Shown here piece by piece: positions 45,632 through 54,841 of a stretch of 64,000 nt of DNA. The DNA is from Lysinibacillus agricola (lineage in GTDB: Bacteria > Bacillota > Bacilli > Bacillales_A > Planococcaceae): NCBI RefSeq assembly GCF_016638705.1, contig NZ_CP067341.1, positions 4,405,501 through 4,469,500 of the forward strand. Direction: 5' to 3'. The position numbers were made by a program, and so were the translations under genes. The notes beneath the pieces were generated by a model, which searched no databases, was not told the origin of the DNA, and saw only the letters and a program-made list of their open reading frames with translations. The first letter of the stretch is position 1; every line of letters begins with the position of its first letter.

Positions 45632-45754
45632 GGTTGATTTCCGTTCCGACTGGGCGCTTTCCTGGGGGCGTCCGATGAGCCGCTTCGCTTCGCTCCAGGG
45701 TCTCATCTGTGACGCTGATCCCCAGCGAGTCGCCCAGTCTTCACTCCAATCAAC
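45632..45754. repeat. GACTGGGCG-type TIR element, short form without tandem units
   Basis: The left end GGTTGATTTCCGTTCCGACT and the right end (inverse GTTGATTGGAGTGAAGACTG) surround CGTCCGATGAGCCGCTTCGC and CTGATCCCCAGCGAGTCGCC. It is the single-unit equivalent of 1076-1419, and part of the second composite cassette. Confidence 0.8.
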
Positions 45755-45849
45755 TATTTCACTTAGCAAATATTTTCTTACATGTTTCTCTTATTTATAG
45801 TGTGAAATCAATTTTTAGCAATAAATGGTTTTTACGCGAGATCGAGGTG

Positions 45850-45930
45850 GCAACAGCAGATGTTTTTGTACAAAAGCGGAATGTCAGCAAAGGGTTTTAG
45901 TCTGTGCGAAAGCGAAGCGACAGCAACAAC
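45850..45930 (+). repeat. one intact and decayed GCGAAAGC units
   Basis: TGTGCGAAAGCGAAGCGACA at about 45902-45921 is intact; GCAACAGCAGATGTTTTTGT and AAAAGCGGAATGTCAGC before it are decayed copies. Confidence 0.6.
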
Positions 45931-46041
45931 AACAGTTGTACAATCACTTTCACTGTTATAAGTCTATTCTGATCGATTATGGTGAGTAGCATAACTTTCA
46001 CTTTTAACATTAAATTAAATTTATAAAAGTTCTACTTTATT

Positions 46042-46158
46042 GCTGATTGGAGTGGAAGGCTACTCGACTCCCGTGGGAAAGCGAGACAGGCGAGACCCTG
46101 CACGGAGCGTAGCTCGACGCTCGCCCACAGGAAAGCGAGTAGCCTGGAACGGAAATCT
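46042..46158. repeat. GGCTACTCG-type TIR element, second near-identical copy
   Basis: It begins GCTGATTGGAGTGGAAGGCT and ends AGTAGCCTGGAACGGAAATC. Compared with 1799-1930 it lacks the roughly 16-base AAGCGGAGGAAGCGG segment after GGAGCGT. Otherwise the two are almost the same base for base. Confidence 0.8.
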
Positions 46159-46225
46159 CCCACCTTTAAAATGCCACAACAATCACAATGATTTACTTAA
46201 CTATTTAATTTTTTCAACACTATAA

Positions 46226-46256
46226 AAGGAAACGATTAGAGTCGTTCCCTTTTTTA
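46226..46256 (+). terminator. second copy of the pckA-type terminator hairpin
   Basis: AAGGAAACGA-ttagag-TCGTTCCCTT then TTTTATTTT. No gene ends immediately upstream; only repeat DNA lies between it and the true pckA terminator. Confidence 0.75.
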
Positions 46257-46338
46257 TTTTCCCCTATTTTAGAAAAGTCTACTTTTCATATTGTTAACTT
46301 TGTGTATAATTCATAATAGTAGTTCTAGGGGGATACAT

Positions 46339-47295
46339 ATGAAAAGAAAATATAAAGTGATTATTACCATTGTCAGTCTTCTATTAGTATTGTTTGTTGG
46401 TGCTGGATTTTTTGCAGGGAATTATTTTTATAATCTAGCCTTAAATCCGAATACAGATAAATCAGCCGTGCTTAATGCGCCGCACAATTCTATTGCTGTT
46501 AGCCCTGAGGATGCTAAAGAAAAAGAAGAAAGTGAAAAGTGGTTTAAAGAGAATTTTGAGGACTCTTTTATACAGTCTTTCGATGATTTGAAATTACATG
46601 CCTATACGCTTAAAAATACAAACGAAACAAATAAATGGGCAATTGTTTTTCATGGATATTCATCTGATGGCTCACAAATGTCAAAGTCTGCTAAGCATTT
46701 TTATGATACAGGCTTCAATGTTATCATACCAGATGCAAGGGCTCATGGAAAAAGTGAGGGTGACTATATTGGGATGGGCTGGCATGATCGACTTGATGTA
46801 GTTTCATGGATTAATAATGTTATCAGTTCTGATAAAAATGCTGAAATTGTTTTGTATGGTGTTTCCATGGGAGGTGCTACAGTGATGATGGCCTCAGGAG
46901 AAGATCTACCTGACAATGTTAAGGCTATTATTGAGGATTGCGGTTATTCCTCAGTTTGGGGTGAATTCTCCTATCAATTGCAAGAAATCTTTAATTTACC
47001 CACCTTTCCTATTATGCACTTTTCTTCAATTGTTACGAAATTAAGAGCTGACTATACACTTGGTGAAGCTAATACTGTAGAGCAAGTAGCCAAATCGAAA
47101 ACGCCGATGCTGTTCATTCATGGTAGTAATGATACATTTGTCCCTTCTGATATGCTAAATGAAGTATATGAGGCTGCCAATGTACCGAAAGAGAAATTTA
47201 TAGTTGAAGGTGCTGGACATGGCGGTGCAGAAAGCGTTGCTGGTGACTCTTATTGGAAAACTATTAATAACTTTTTAGCAAAATATGTAGAGTAA
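46339..47295 (+). CDS. membrane-anchored alpha/beta-hydrolase
   Basis: A 318-residue protein. Residues 6-28 are a hydrophobic anchor (VIITIVSLLLVLFVGAGFFA), followed by a hydrolase domain facing outward. The nucleophile elbow is LYGVSMGGATVMMA, with VFHGYSSDGS as the oxyanion block, an Asp in HGSNDTFVP and a His in GAGHGGAE. It is related to B. subtilis YqkD-type extended-lipase/peptidase hydrolases; the substrate is unknown. The frame opens at 46291, but GGGGGATACAT before ATG 46339 sets the start. A terminator follows at 47312-47350. Confidence 0.82.
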   Translation: MKRKYKVIITIVSLLLVLFVGAGFFAGNYFYNLALNPNTDKSAVLNAPHNSIAVSPEDAKEKEESEKWFKENFEDSFIQSFDDLKLHAYTLKNTNETNKWAIVFHGYSSDGSQMSKSAKHFYDTGFNVIIPDARAHGKSEGDYIGMGWHDRLDVVSWINNVISSDKNAEIVLYGVSMGGATVMMASGEDLPDNVKAIIEDCGYSSVWGEFSYQLQEIFNLPTFPIMHFSSIVTKLRADYTLGEANTVEQVAKSKTPMLFIHGSNDTFVPSDMLNEVYEAANVPKEKFIVEGAGHGGAESVAGDSYWKTINNFLAKYVE

Positions 47296-47311
47296 GTATC
47301 CTTTTTTCTAC

Positions 47312-47350
47312 CGTTCGGGTGCCTGTCAAAAAGCACCTGAACGTTTTTTT
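47312..47350 (+). terminator. terminator of the anchored hydrolase gene
   Basis: CGTTCGGGTGC pairs with GCACCTGAACG, then TTTTTTT. ACCCGGGCAGTTTTACATC and TACCTGAGCACCTTTT downstream (47355-47415) echo the 18.2-kb short repeats. Confidence 0.85.
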
Positions 47351-47502
47351 GAGTCAACCCGGGCAGTTTTACATCTGATCGTGCGATTTTTTGGTCTACC
47401 TGAGCACCTTTTCACTAAAAAAACTCCATGTTGCAAGAGGTAATCAAAATGGAGTTAATTCGCTAAATGAAGCATGCAACTCTCCTTTATCACACTAAAT
47501 TA

Positions 47503-48510
47503 TCAGAAATAAATGCTTTGAAAACCTTGAAGTATTTGAAAATCAATTTTATCTACTTTTGTCCTTTGAATTATAAAATCTAATCCTGCTTTTGTATTAT
47601 CTGCAAATTTAGGCATTGCTTCAAGAGCATCGGTTAATGGTTTGGTGAAGTTGTCCCAATGTATTGGAATAATGAGTTTCGGTTGTATTTTCCGCACAGT
47701 TTGTTCATAATACATATTTTGAAAATTTTCATCCTGAGCTCCTAATACTCCTATTCCTAAAAATAAAACATCAGCTCGAATATCATCTAATGCCCCTTCT
47801 ATATAGTTAGCACTTGGTTTAACAAAGAATTTTTTATTATGATGCGTAATCAAGAAATCGTATGAAGAATCTTCATGATAATTTAAGGCTATAGCTGGTT
47901 GTTTAAGTGGCTCGTTTATTTTTTCCCCTTCGTCAAAAGTTGGTGAATGTTTTGACTGAAGGACCGTGACAGTAAAATCACCCAACTGCATAGTTTTGTT
48001 TACTTCGTATACAGACATCTGATCCACATTTATACCTTCACCAAGCCCTATGTTAATCGCTGATTCTGAACCATATACATGCGTACCAATTTGTTTAGCG
48101 ATATAAGCTAAATCTAACGCATGATCATAATGTGTATGAGCTATAAACAACCCTCGAAGTTTATTATGATCAATGCCTATTTTATGAAAGACATTATTTA
48201 CAGCATCTGCATCTGTTTTCACAGTACTGAGGGGCAACATTTTTAATAAGGGCGGCCTAGAAATAAAACCATCAATCATTAATTGTGTGTTGCCATCATC
48301 AAATAATAAAGATGATGTTCCTAAAAATGTAACCTTTACCTCATCTTGAATTAATGTTTTTTGCGTTGTTTTCGGAGCATAGTATTCCTTATATTGCTGA
48401 ATATCTGCTGAAGGTGCTAAAAACTGATAATAAACAAAAATGGAAGCGATTATTATCAATACTAATCCTACAATAATAATCTTAAGTCTTTTACTTATTA
48501 TGTATTTCAA
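47503..48510 (-). CDS. membrane-anchored metallo-beta-lactamase-fold hydrolase
   Basis: A 335-residue protein starting at TTG 48510, five bases after GAGAGGAGAG. Residues about 8-30 form a hydrophobic anchor (LKIIIVGLVLIIIASIFVYY). The metallo-hydrolase domain has HTHYDH at 125-130 (GLFIAHTHYDHALDLAYIAK), and a late LIIPIHWDNF supplies another ligand His. The UlaG-like/NAPE-PLD-like layout (VKVTFLGTSSLLFDDGNTQL) suggests a phosphodiesterase or lactonase at the membrane surface. The substrate is unknown. It lies 29 bases after the ytmA stop and may be its operon partner. Confidence 0.8.
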   Translation of the reverse strand: MKYIISKRLKIIIVGLVLIIIASIFVYYQFLAPSADIQQYKEYYAPKTTQKTLIQDEVKVTFLGTSSLLFDDGNTQLMIDGFISRPPLLKMLPLSTVKTDADAVNNVFHKIGIDHNKLRGLFIAHTHYDHALDLAYIAKQIGTHVYGSESAINIGLGEGINVDQMSVYEVNKTMQLGDFTVTVLQSKHSPTFDEGEKINEPLKQPAIALNYHEDSSYDFLITHHNKKFFVKPSANYIEGALDDIRADVLFLGIGVLGAQDENFQNMYYEQTVRKIQPKLIIPIHWDNFTKPLTDALEAMPKFADNTKAGLDFIIQRTKVDKIDFQILQGFQSIYF

Positions 48511-48539
48511 AGAATACTCTCCTCTCAAAACATAATATT

Positions 48540-49313
48540 TTATTGACGTTTCATCCATTCGCAAAGTGCATGTACTGTTTCTCTATTTTTAGTCGGTGGA
48601 TACTGATGAGCATAGCGAAGATCATACCATGTCTCATATGTTTTATTGGCATCCTTTAAATAAAATTCTAATTGTCTTGCATGTTCAATATCTACATTTT
48701 CATCACGGTAGCCATGAATAATAAGTACTGGAGCTGTAATGTTCTCTATCTCAAATAAAGGTGTTCGAGCATCATAAGCCTCTGGTACACGATTCGGCGT
48801 CCCTCCAATAACACGCTTCATCATTCGGCGCATATCTGGCCGCTCCCAATATGTAGCTGTTGCATCAGATACTCCTGCCCATGTCACAACGGATGTAATA
48901 TCTCTACGTAATATTGCAGTCCAAAGTGCCATAATACCACCACGTGAAAAGCCATAGATATGAATATTATCATTACAAAACTGTTTTAGCACGTCTACTG
49001 CGTATACAGCATCATAACGATCCGCTCCTGCAAACTCATCTCGACCTTCTCCACCTCGATTGCCACGATAATATGGGGCAAAAACGATAAAGCCTTGCGC
49101 AGCAAACTGTGCCACACGCGAAGGTCTAACCATACCAATGCTTTGCATGCCTCCACGTAAATATAAAAAGCCATCATATGTACCTTCTGCCTTAGGCTCT
49201 GCTAATAATCCCTTCACACGTAGACCCTGTGACATATAAGTAATCTCTGTTAAACGAATAGCTGGATTCGGTGAAGGATAAGCACGTTTTTCAACGATCT
49301 CCCCATTGGTCAT
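48540..49313 (-). CDS. ytmA: prolyl-oligopeptidase-like serine hydrolase YtmA
   Basis: A 257-residue alpha/beta-hydrolase of the S9 type. The elbow is IYGFSRGGIMALW with S123, the acid residue is in LIIHGYRDENVDIEH and the His in RYAHQYPPTK. An N-terminal propeller is absent, as in B. subtilis YtmA. Its start ATG 49313 (after GGAGGAG) overlaps the ytkD end by 23 bases, indicating translational coupling. Confidence 0.86.
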   Translation of the reverse strand: MTNGEIVEKRAYPSPNPAIRLTEITYMSQGLRVKGLLAEPKAEGTYDGFLYLRGGMQSIGMVRPSRVAQFAAQGFIVFAPYYRGNRGGEGRDEFAGADRYDAVYAVDVLKQFCNDNIHIYGFSRGGIMALWTAILRRDITSVVTWAGVSDATATYWERPDMRRMMKRVIGGTPNRVPEAYDARTPLFEIENITAPVLIIHGYRDENVDIEHARQLEFYLKDANKTYETWYDLRYAHQYPPTKNRETVHALCEWMKRQ

Positions 49314-49773
49314 ACTGTTTCAACTCCTCCAGCATTTTCTGCATTCCTTCATCCTTCATATGAAAGCTTAAATTTGGATGATTTGCAAATTCTTCATCCG
49401 ATAGCCAAGTCATCCCTGACGTTTCTAAATCAAAATCGATGTCCTCCTGCCCTGCAAACTGTGCAGTAAAGACCGTTTTACAAAATAAGATATCATCATG
49501 AACGGCATATTCTGCAAACCATTTAAGATTTTTTACATGAACACCGGTCTCCTCAAATACTTCCCTAATTGCCGCTTGCTCCAATGTTTCTCCAGGTTCT
49601 TGCTTTCCACCTGGAACTTCAACACCACGGCGTTTATGAATTGTACATAACCACTTATTTTCATGTTTTAAAAAAACGAGTACATGCTTAGGCTCAACCT
49701 CAAACTCACCTCTTGAAAAGCTTAAATCCACTCGTAAACCATTTAAATCTGTAAATGAGAACATGCTCTTCAA
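49291..49773 (-). CDS. ytkD: Nudix hydrolase YtkD
   Basis: A 160-residue Nudix protein. The Nudix box GGKQEPGETLEQAAIREVFE then ETG (residues 55-77) contains all GX5EX7REUXEE positions. B. subtilis YtkD hydrolyses 8-oxo-dGTP and has been linked to RNA 5' pyrophosphate removal. AGGAGTTGAAGAGC precedes ATG 49773. It is the first gene of a probable ytkD-ytmA-MBL operon. Confidence 0.9.
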   Translation of the reverse strand: MKSMFSFTDLNGLRVDLSFSRGEFEVEPKHVLVFLKHENKWLCTIHKRRGVEVPGGKQEPGETLEQAAIREVFEETGVHVKNLKWFAEYAVHDDILFCKTVFTAQFAGQEDIDFDLETSGMTWLSDEEFANHPNLSFHMKDEGMQKMLEELKQYDQWGDR

Positions 49774-49774
49774 C

Positions 49775-50228
49775 TCCTTTTTATATTGCTAAAGCCTTAT
49801 TTTATACACTAAGTAGAATCTTTTTTTGGAAAATAACAGAATTCATTTGGCATTTATAATAATGATCTTTTATTTTACTATAGTGTAATTATGTAGCTAT
49901 AATCAACAAATAAAATCACTAATATTCAACTCCGATATGTACAAAGAATGTCTTACGAGCAATTTTCATGTTAAAGGTCATATTCGCACTTTTACCGCTA
50001 GCTATGGTTTTGATTTAGCTTTTCTCCACCGCTAGCTGCTAGTCCTCAAAATGTGAGCTCATCTCTTATGACAATGGTTAATCCATCAAGAGTTGCCCTT
50101 AACCGTTCAGTTTGCCAAATTAGTGGGTGGAAAATAACCTTCATAAATTGGTACTCTTTAAATTTTAAAAATTGAAATTGCGATAATAGTAGTTTTCAAT
50201 ATTAGCTTTCATTAACGTCTCTTTAACG
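49775..50228. other. intergenic region without a convincing gene
   Basis: About 450 AT-rich bases. A direct repeat ACCGCTAGCT occurs near 49997 and 50027. A 32-codon minus-strand frame (50046-50144, MKVIFHPLIWQTERLRATLD then GLTIVIRDELTF) lacks a clear ribosome site and is not called. Confidence 0.5.
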
Positions 50229-50264
50229 AAAAAAGCGTGCTTCAAAATTTTTGAAGTCACGCTC
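50229..50264 (-). terminator. terminator of the iclR-aminopeptidase pair
   Basis: GAGCGTGACTTCAA pairs with TTGAAGCACGCT on the minus strand, then TTTTTTCG. Confidence 0.85.
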
Positions 50265-50273
50265 TGTTTTTGA

Positions 50274-51197
50274 CTATATAACTTGTTTACCATCGAAATA
50301 AACAATTGGGTTTTTAACAACACAATCAATATGGACATCTGCCGCATTTGTACCACCAAAAGGCGCATTACTGCCAAATGCAATATGAATGGTGCCATAG
50401 ACCTTTTCATCTTCAAGTACATTCCCACATAAAATAGCACTTTTGTTTGCACCGATACCAAATTCTGCAATAATACGACCGTTGTCCTCACCTAATAATT
50501 CAAGTAATCGTGGACCATCTGGACCTATTGCTTCTTCTAGTCGGCCATTACGAACCTTTAACAATAATGGTTCCTTTAGTACCCCAATGTTGGCAATTGA
50601 ACCATCGACCAAAATTTCACCATTTGCAGATGTTTCAATAGGAGCAATGTATGACTCTCCCGACGGTATATTACCGTAGTCTCCTGGATTACGGACAATA
50701 CCTGTTGAACGAATACCTAAACGATTTTTTATGCTAAACGTTAGCTCATGTCCATCTTTTACAATCCGTACATTTTTTGCAGGATCAAGTAGGTTAACAT
50801 ATTTTTCCACAAGGACTTCTATTTCACGTGCATCAGCATGAAGTGCACCTTGTTCAAGCATTGCTAATGTAACTCCTGGCATTGTCGCAACTCGTCCACC
50901 GTTTTCACATGCCTTTTTACGAGCCATTGTATGTGTTAGAGAATGGGAGGTAATGCACAGTGTCACATCTACATTGGACATTAACGATGATATAGCGTTA
51001 ATTGGCTCCTGTCCGGATTTCATCAATATTGGCATCACAACTAACATCGTGTTTTCCGTAATGTTTAATCCAGCTTCATGAAAAATTTTTGCGATATCTT
51101 GTTTATGAACATCTGTTAGAATGACAAGTGTTTCTGATGATTGAATATTTAAATTACCTTTTAAGATATTCAGTGCAATCTCATGTAAATGTTGCAT
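50274..51197 (-). CDS. M29/NicX-like metalloenzyme (aminopeptidase type)
   Basis: A 307-residue protein resembling M29 (AmpS/PepS) aminopeptidases and the structurally related NicX dioxygenases. Candidate metal residues are E181 (NIPSGESYIAP), H271 (GTIHIAFGSN) and the HxD pair H289/D291 (AADVHIDCVV), the arrangement kept in both groups. Which chemistry applies is not decidable from sequence alone; the neighbouring M20 and peptide-transporter genes favour a peptidase. It follows the IclR-type gene by 11 bases and ends at a strong terminator. Confidence 0.72.
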   Translation of the reverse strand: MQHLHEIALNILKGNLNIQSSETLVILTDVHKQDIAKIFHEAGLNITENTMLVVMPILMKSGQEPINAISSLMSNVDVTLCITSHSLTHTMARKKACENGGRVATMPGVTLAMLEQGALHADAREIEVLVEKYVNLLDPAKNVRIVKDGHELTFSIKNRLGIRSTGIVRNPGDYGNIPSGESYIAPIETSANGEILVDGSIANIGVLKEPLLLKVRNGRLEEAIGPDGPRLLELLGEDNGRIIAEFGIGANKSAILCGNVLEDEKVYGTIHIAFGSNAPFGGTNAADVHIDCVVKNPIVYFDGKQVI

Positions 51198-51208
51198 ATC
51201 ATTACTCC

Positions 51209-51970
51209 TTAATTGAAATTCAAATGATATCTACGAATAATATCTTCAATTTCATTTTTTGCTTCTGTTAATGGTTCCAATACTTCTGAAATACGTTGTT
51301 CTGTGAAACGATAGGTAGGGCCTGATACAGTAACTGAAGCTACTACCTGTTCTTCACTATTAAATATAGGCATTGCAAGTGCGAGTACGTCCGCCGTATA
51401 TTCACTTTTACTTACTGCATAACCACATTCTCGAATCTTTTCGAGCTCATCCTGAATTTCATTCGCATCTGTCATCGTATTATTGGTATAGGCGATTAAA
51501 GGCTCGTCAATAACTTTTGAAATTTGCTCTTCACTTAAGAAAGCAAGCATCGAACGATAGGAGGCACCTACATAAAGAGGAGTTCTACTTCCTCTTGAAA
51601 CTGAAAATTTTACCTTATTTACAGGCTCTGCTTTCAGCAATGTTAACGCTTCCAGCCCATTTAAAACTGTAAAAACAGCTGTTTCACCTGTTGTATCTTT
51701 TAATTTTTCAAGAATTGGCATACAAAGCTGGTCAATGTTTAGCGAATCATACATATTCATCCCAATTTCCCATATAGCAATTCCAAGAGAGTATTTTTTA
51801 GTAATAGGATCTTTTGTAATAAATCCGTTATTCTCAAATGTCTCAAGTATTCGATATAAATTTGTATGATTCATATTCATTGCCGTTGCTAGCTCACGCC
51901 CACCCCATGAGGGCTTTTCCTTTGTAAACATCTTTAAAACAGCAATCGATAAATTTAAAGTTTTTAGCAT
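51209..51970 (-). CDS. IclR-family transcriptional regulator
   Basis: A 253-residue regulator. The N-terminal winged HTH (SWGGRELATAMNMNHTNLYR then ILETFENNGFI) and C-terminal effector domain (TADVLALAMPIFNSEEQVVA then SVTVSGP) are those of the IclR family. ATG 51970 has AAGGATGAGAG upstream; the frame also offers an ATG at 51979. It is probably the regulator of the cluster, whose divergent promoters carry a 13-bp dyad at 58743 and 58882 (inference; no copy of the dyad was seen upstream of this gene). Confidence 0.88.
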   Translation of the reverse strand: MLKTLNLSIAVLKMFTKEKPSWGGRELATAMNMNHTNLYRILETFENNGFITKDPITKKYSLGIAIWEIGMNMYDSLNIDQLCMPILEKLKDTTGETAVFTVLNGLEALTLLKAEPVNKVKFSVSRGSRTPLYVGASYRSMLAFLSEEQISKVIDEPLIAYTNNTMTDANEIQDELEKIRECGYAVSKSEYTADVLALAMPIFNSEEQVVASVTVSGPTYRFTEQRISEVLEPLTEAKNEIEDIIRRYHLNFN

Positions 51971-52018
51971 CTCTCTCATCCTTTTGATCTATTTATCCCG
52001 CATTAACAGGCAGAAATT

Positions 52019-52085
52019 TATCTGTGCGAAAGCGAAGCGACAGCAACAAATGTTTTCTGTGCGAAAGCGAAGCGACAGCAACAAG
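52019..52085 (+). repeat. two tandem GCGAAAGC units
   Basis: TGTGCGAAAGCGAAGCGACA starts at 52023 and again at about 52059, with AGCAACAAATGTTTTC between, then GACTCCCACCTC, which recalls the 303-318 hairpin of the 103-bp element. Confidence 0.75.
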
Positions 52086-52168
52086 ACTCCCACCTCAACA
52101 TTCAGAGAAAGCAAAGAAGTTAGGTAGGAGATGAACTGCCAGCAAAGGCCTGATTGGTGAAGACTAAT

Positions 52169-52201
52169 AATCAGTGGGGATGTAGAAAACCCCCACTGAT
52201 T
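52169..52201. repeat. AATCAGTGGGG palindrome, short form
   Basis: AATCAGTGGGG (52169-52179) pairs with CCCCACTGATT (52191-52201), followed by AAAGTTTCAC, the same outer arm as at 31926. It lies upstream of the iclR gene. Confidence 0.65.
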
Positions 52202-52310
52202 AAAGTTTCACTTTATCTCGTACAAACGGTTGCATATTACTTTTACTTCAAAAAGGGGGAATAATTGAAGTGGTAAAATATTAAGCAACCGCAAGTACCA
52301 GGTCCATTTA

Positions 52311-52383
52311 ACTTTAATCAGTGGAGGATGAAGAGGAGGCTAAGAACACTGCCGTCCTGTGCGTCATCCCCCACCGATTAAAG
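52311..52383 (-). terminator. AATCAGTGGGG-family stem-loop, long form, after the M20 gene
   Basis: ACTTTAATCAGTGGAGGATG and CATCCCCCACCGATTAAAGC are nearly perfect arms with a loop of about 32 bases. It lies 36 bases beyond the M20 stop and may terminate the operon. Confidence 0.55.
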
Positions 52384-52418
52384 CTTCACATAATCAAAAG
52401 CAAGAGAGTAGCATTCTC

Positions 52419-53687
52419 TTACTTTTGATATAGGAAATCAATTACAGCAGTAATATACACTTTTGCGCAGCGTACGATATCCTCAACACGTACTTTTTCG
52501 TTATAGCCATGAATACTTGGTAAATAAGCTGGACCATATTGCAGCACGGGAATATCATATTGTCTGAAATGACGAGCGTCGCTACTTGCCCATTGCATAA
52601 CGCCATACGCCTCTTTTCCCGTAACAAATGAAATATTTTCAACAATTGATTTACATACTGGATTTTCCGCTGGGGTGTAGTTTGCCACACTTTTAAATCC
52701 AAAACGTTTTATCAAATAGTCAATATTCAATGCATCCAATTTATTTTTCAAAATTTCAGATACTTCTTCTTGAGTAATACCGAATGGTAGGCGGCAATCT
52801 ACCTGAACCTTACAATAATCTGGAATAACGTTGGACTTCGTACCTCCCTCAATTGTACCAATATTTACAGTAATTTTCTCTAGAACTTCTTGATATTTCA
52901 AGCGATCTTTTTCAACTTCACGCATATATTTTTTTGATACTTCAATAAGAGGCTGTACTTCTTCAGGAATATTAATAGTAAGATCCCATAATGTACGAAT
53001 TTCATTGATAGCACGAATAGCATCTACAATGGCGTTTTTCCCGGCTAATGGTGACAAGCTTCCATGTCCTGGTTCCCCACGCACTTCTAATTCAAACCAA
53101 TATGAACCTTTTTGACCAATTGTAGGATTTAAAGGTGAAGAAGGCTCTGCAATTAAACAGCCATCCCCCTTTATTAAACCACGCTCTAAAAGCCAAGGAA
53201 CCCCATACTCGCCACCAGTCTCTTCATCTGGCACAATCGCTAATGTTAGCTTTCCAGGTAATTCAATATTTAATTTTTTCAGCATTTTTGTTGCAAAAAT
53301 AATACCTGCTAAACCTGCCTTCATGTCACTTGCCCCACGGCCAAGCATCCAGCCATCCTTCACTTCCCCAGAAAAAGGATTAAAATCCCATTTTGAAAGA
53401 TCTCCAACCGGAACAACATCTGTATGTCCACAATAGACTAACTCCTTACCCCCATCATTACCAATAGAAGCTACTAAGTTAAACATATTATCTGCAGATT
53501 CATATTTTTCATATGGAATGTTCACTTCATTTAAATAATTTTCTATAAAATTTGTAATTTCAGTTGTATCTCCGGGGGGATTGACACTTGGTATTTGAAT
53601 TAATTTAGAACAAAATTCAATTAATTCATTCTTGTTATTTTCAACTTCATTGATTAATCGCAGTTTGAGCTCTTGAAAATCATTCAT
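52419..53687 (-). CDS. M20 metallopeptidase (ArgE/DapE/CPG2-like)
   Basis: A 422-residue M20 hydrolase. Metal and catalytic blocks are LVYCGHTDVVPVGDLSKWDF, GRGASDMKAGLAGIIFA and VPDEETGGEYG; the dimerisation lid has GQKGSYWFELEVRGEPGHGS. The family removes acyl groups or C-terminal residues from small amides and peptides. ATG 53687 overlaps the DUF1177 stop (ATGAATGA, 53680-53687), so translation is coupled; the frame opens earlier at 53702, but GAGGT suits 53687. It is part of the import/degradation operon. Confidence 0.87.
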   Translation of the reverse strand: MNDFQELKLRLINEVENNKNELIEFCSKLIQIPSVNPPGDTTEITNFIENYLNEVNIPYEKYESADNMFNLVASIGNDGGKELVYCGHTDVVPVGDLSKWDFNPFSGEVKDGWMLGRGASDMKAGLAGIIFATKMLKKLNIELPGKLTLAIVPDEETGGEYGVPWLLERGLIKGDGCLIAEPSSPLNPTIGQKGSYWFELEVRGEPGHGSLSPLAGKNAIVDAIRAINEIRTLWDLTINIPEEVQPLIEVSKKYMREVEKDRLKYQEVLEKITVNIGTIEGGTKSNVIPDYCKVQVDCRLPFGITQEEVSEILKNKLDALNIDYLIKRFGFKSVANYTPAENPVCKSIVENISFVTGKEAYGVMQWASSDARHFRQYDIPVLQYGPAYLPSIHGYNEKVRVEDIVRCAKVYITAVIDFLYQK

Positions 53688-54633
53688 GTGCGCGTACCTC
53701 ATTTCCTTTTGTTTGTAAATGATTCATGCTACCATATAGCTTTTCAATGAGGGTGAATTGCTTTTCATCATAGAAAGAGCATTTATTGGCACCATAAGTT
53801 TTAGCTACTTCTAACACGAAACGAGCTACATTCTCTACATCTGTAACATGAGTTGCACCTGTTGCACAGCCTGCAACTACTGATTCTGTAGTAATGGCAA
53901 CACCTACCACTGGGCTTGATGTAGCAACTGCTGGTTGTAAAATACTATTTATATGGAATAAGCCATTTCCATATGGTGTAATATCCTGTGTTGTAATGGG
54001 CATTACTACTGGTGAAATTCCTGCTGATTGGGTGTAAACATGTAATAAATCATCACTAATTTTTAAAATATAGCCCTCTTTGACAGTAGGTGTAATAGCA
54101 AATCCTTTATGGTTACAAACTTGATTGCCCTTCGTTGTATCGATGGATAAAATGGCATCCATTTCTGCATCTACCTCGTTCTCATTCATGACACTAATAT
54201 CGACTGGTGAGTTCATGAACGGCACTGGCTTATGTGGTAAAGTTGGTGCTGTTGGACAAATATGCGTTGTGAAAATAACATCTCCTACAAATCGATCACC
54301 CTTTAATACCATATCTATAGCTTTTGCTGCACTTGCCATACATGCTAACGCACCATCACCATCGGACACAAAACCTGTCATTTCTGGACGTGCACCAATT
54401 CCACCTAAACGTCCAATAATGCCTAAAGTTGGCGCACTCCCTCCGGATGATTTACCGTTCTTTCCTTTAACAAGAACCTTTACAAAATCAGTAGAACCTT
54501 TTTCACCTGTAATCGTTTTTACAGTAACATCCGCTGACGGATCAATATTGTGTAAGTAATCTTTGACAACTTCCCCATTCACATAAACACTATCCATTAC
54601 CTCGTATAATTCAATGACATGTTTTAATGACAT
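53680..54633 (-). CDS. DUF1177 family protein
   Basis: A 317-residue protein recognised as DUF1177 by VYVNGEVVKDYLHNIDPSAD, GIIGRLGGIGARPEMTGFVS, TTHICPTAPTLPHKPVPFMN and the C-terminal VAGCATGATHVTDVENVARF. No function is known. The conserved His, Cys and Asp residues (THICPTAP, SDGDGALACMA) suggest an enzyme. It is coupled to the M20 gene and lies 208 bases downstream of the ABC-transporter genes. DUF1177 genes often sit by such peptidase/transporter sets (from memory), which supports a shared pathway. Confidence 0.85.
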   Translation of the reverse strand: MSLKHVIELYEVMDSVYVNGEVVKDYLHNIDPSADVTVKTITGEKGSTDFVKVLVKGKNGKSSGGSAPTLGIIGRLGGIGARPEMTGFVSDGDGALACMASAAKAIDMVLKGDRFVGDVIFTTHICPTAPTLPHKPVPFMNSPVDISVMNENEVDAEMDAILSIDTTKGNQVCNHKGFAITPTVKEGYILKISDDLLHVYTQSAGISPVVMPITTQDITPYGNGLFHINSILQPAVATSSPVVGVAITTESVVAGCATGATHVTDVENVARFVLEVAKTYGANKCSFYDEKQFTLIEKLYGSMNHLQTKGNEVRAHE

Positions 54634-54841
54634 AATAATTGCGCTCCTTTTTTAATCAATAATGCCTCGCTCTCACAGGCACTCATTTTGATAGCACTTA
54701 GTAAACATCAAGTGATTTGGATTTTTAACCCATGCTTCAAAATTCTGTCTAAGGCTTTTACTGTAATGTTGATCACTTAGGCATTGCCAAAGTTAATTTC
54801 TCATCTAACTGTAGTTATCGTTTACCCAGCCATAAGTTACG

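Noticed and set aside
50046..50144. 32-codon minus-strand frame downstream of ytkD's promoter region
   Set aside because: Weak upstream sequence and no recognisable relatives; kept only as a note in the intergenic entry.
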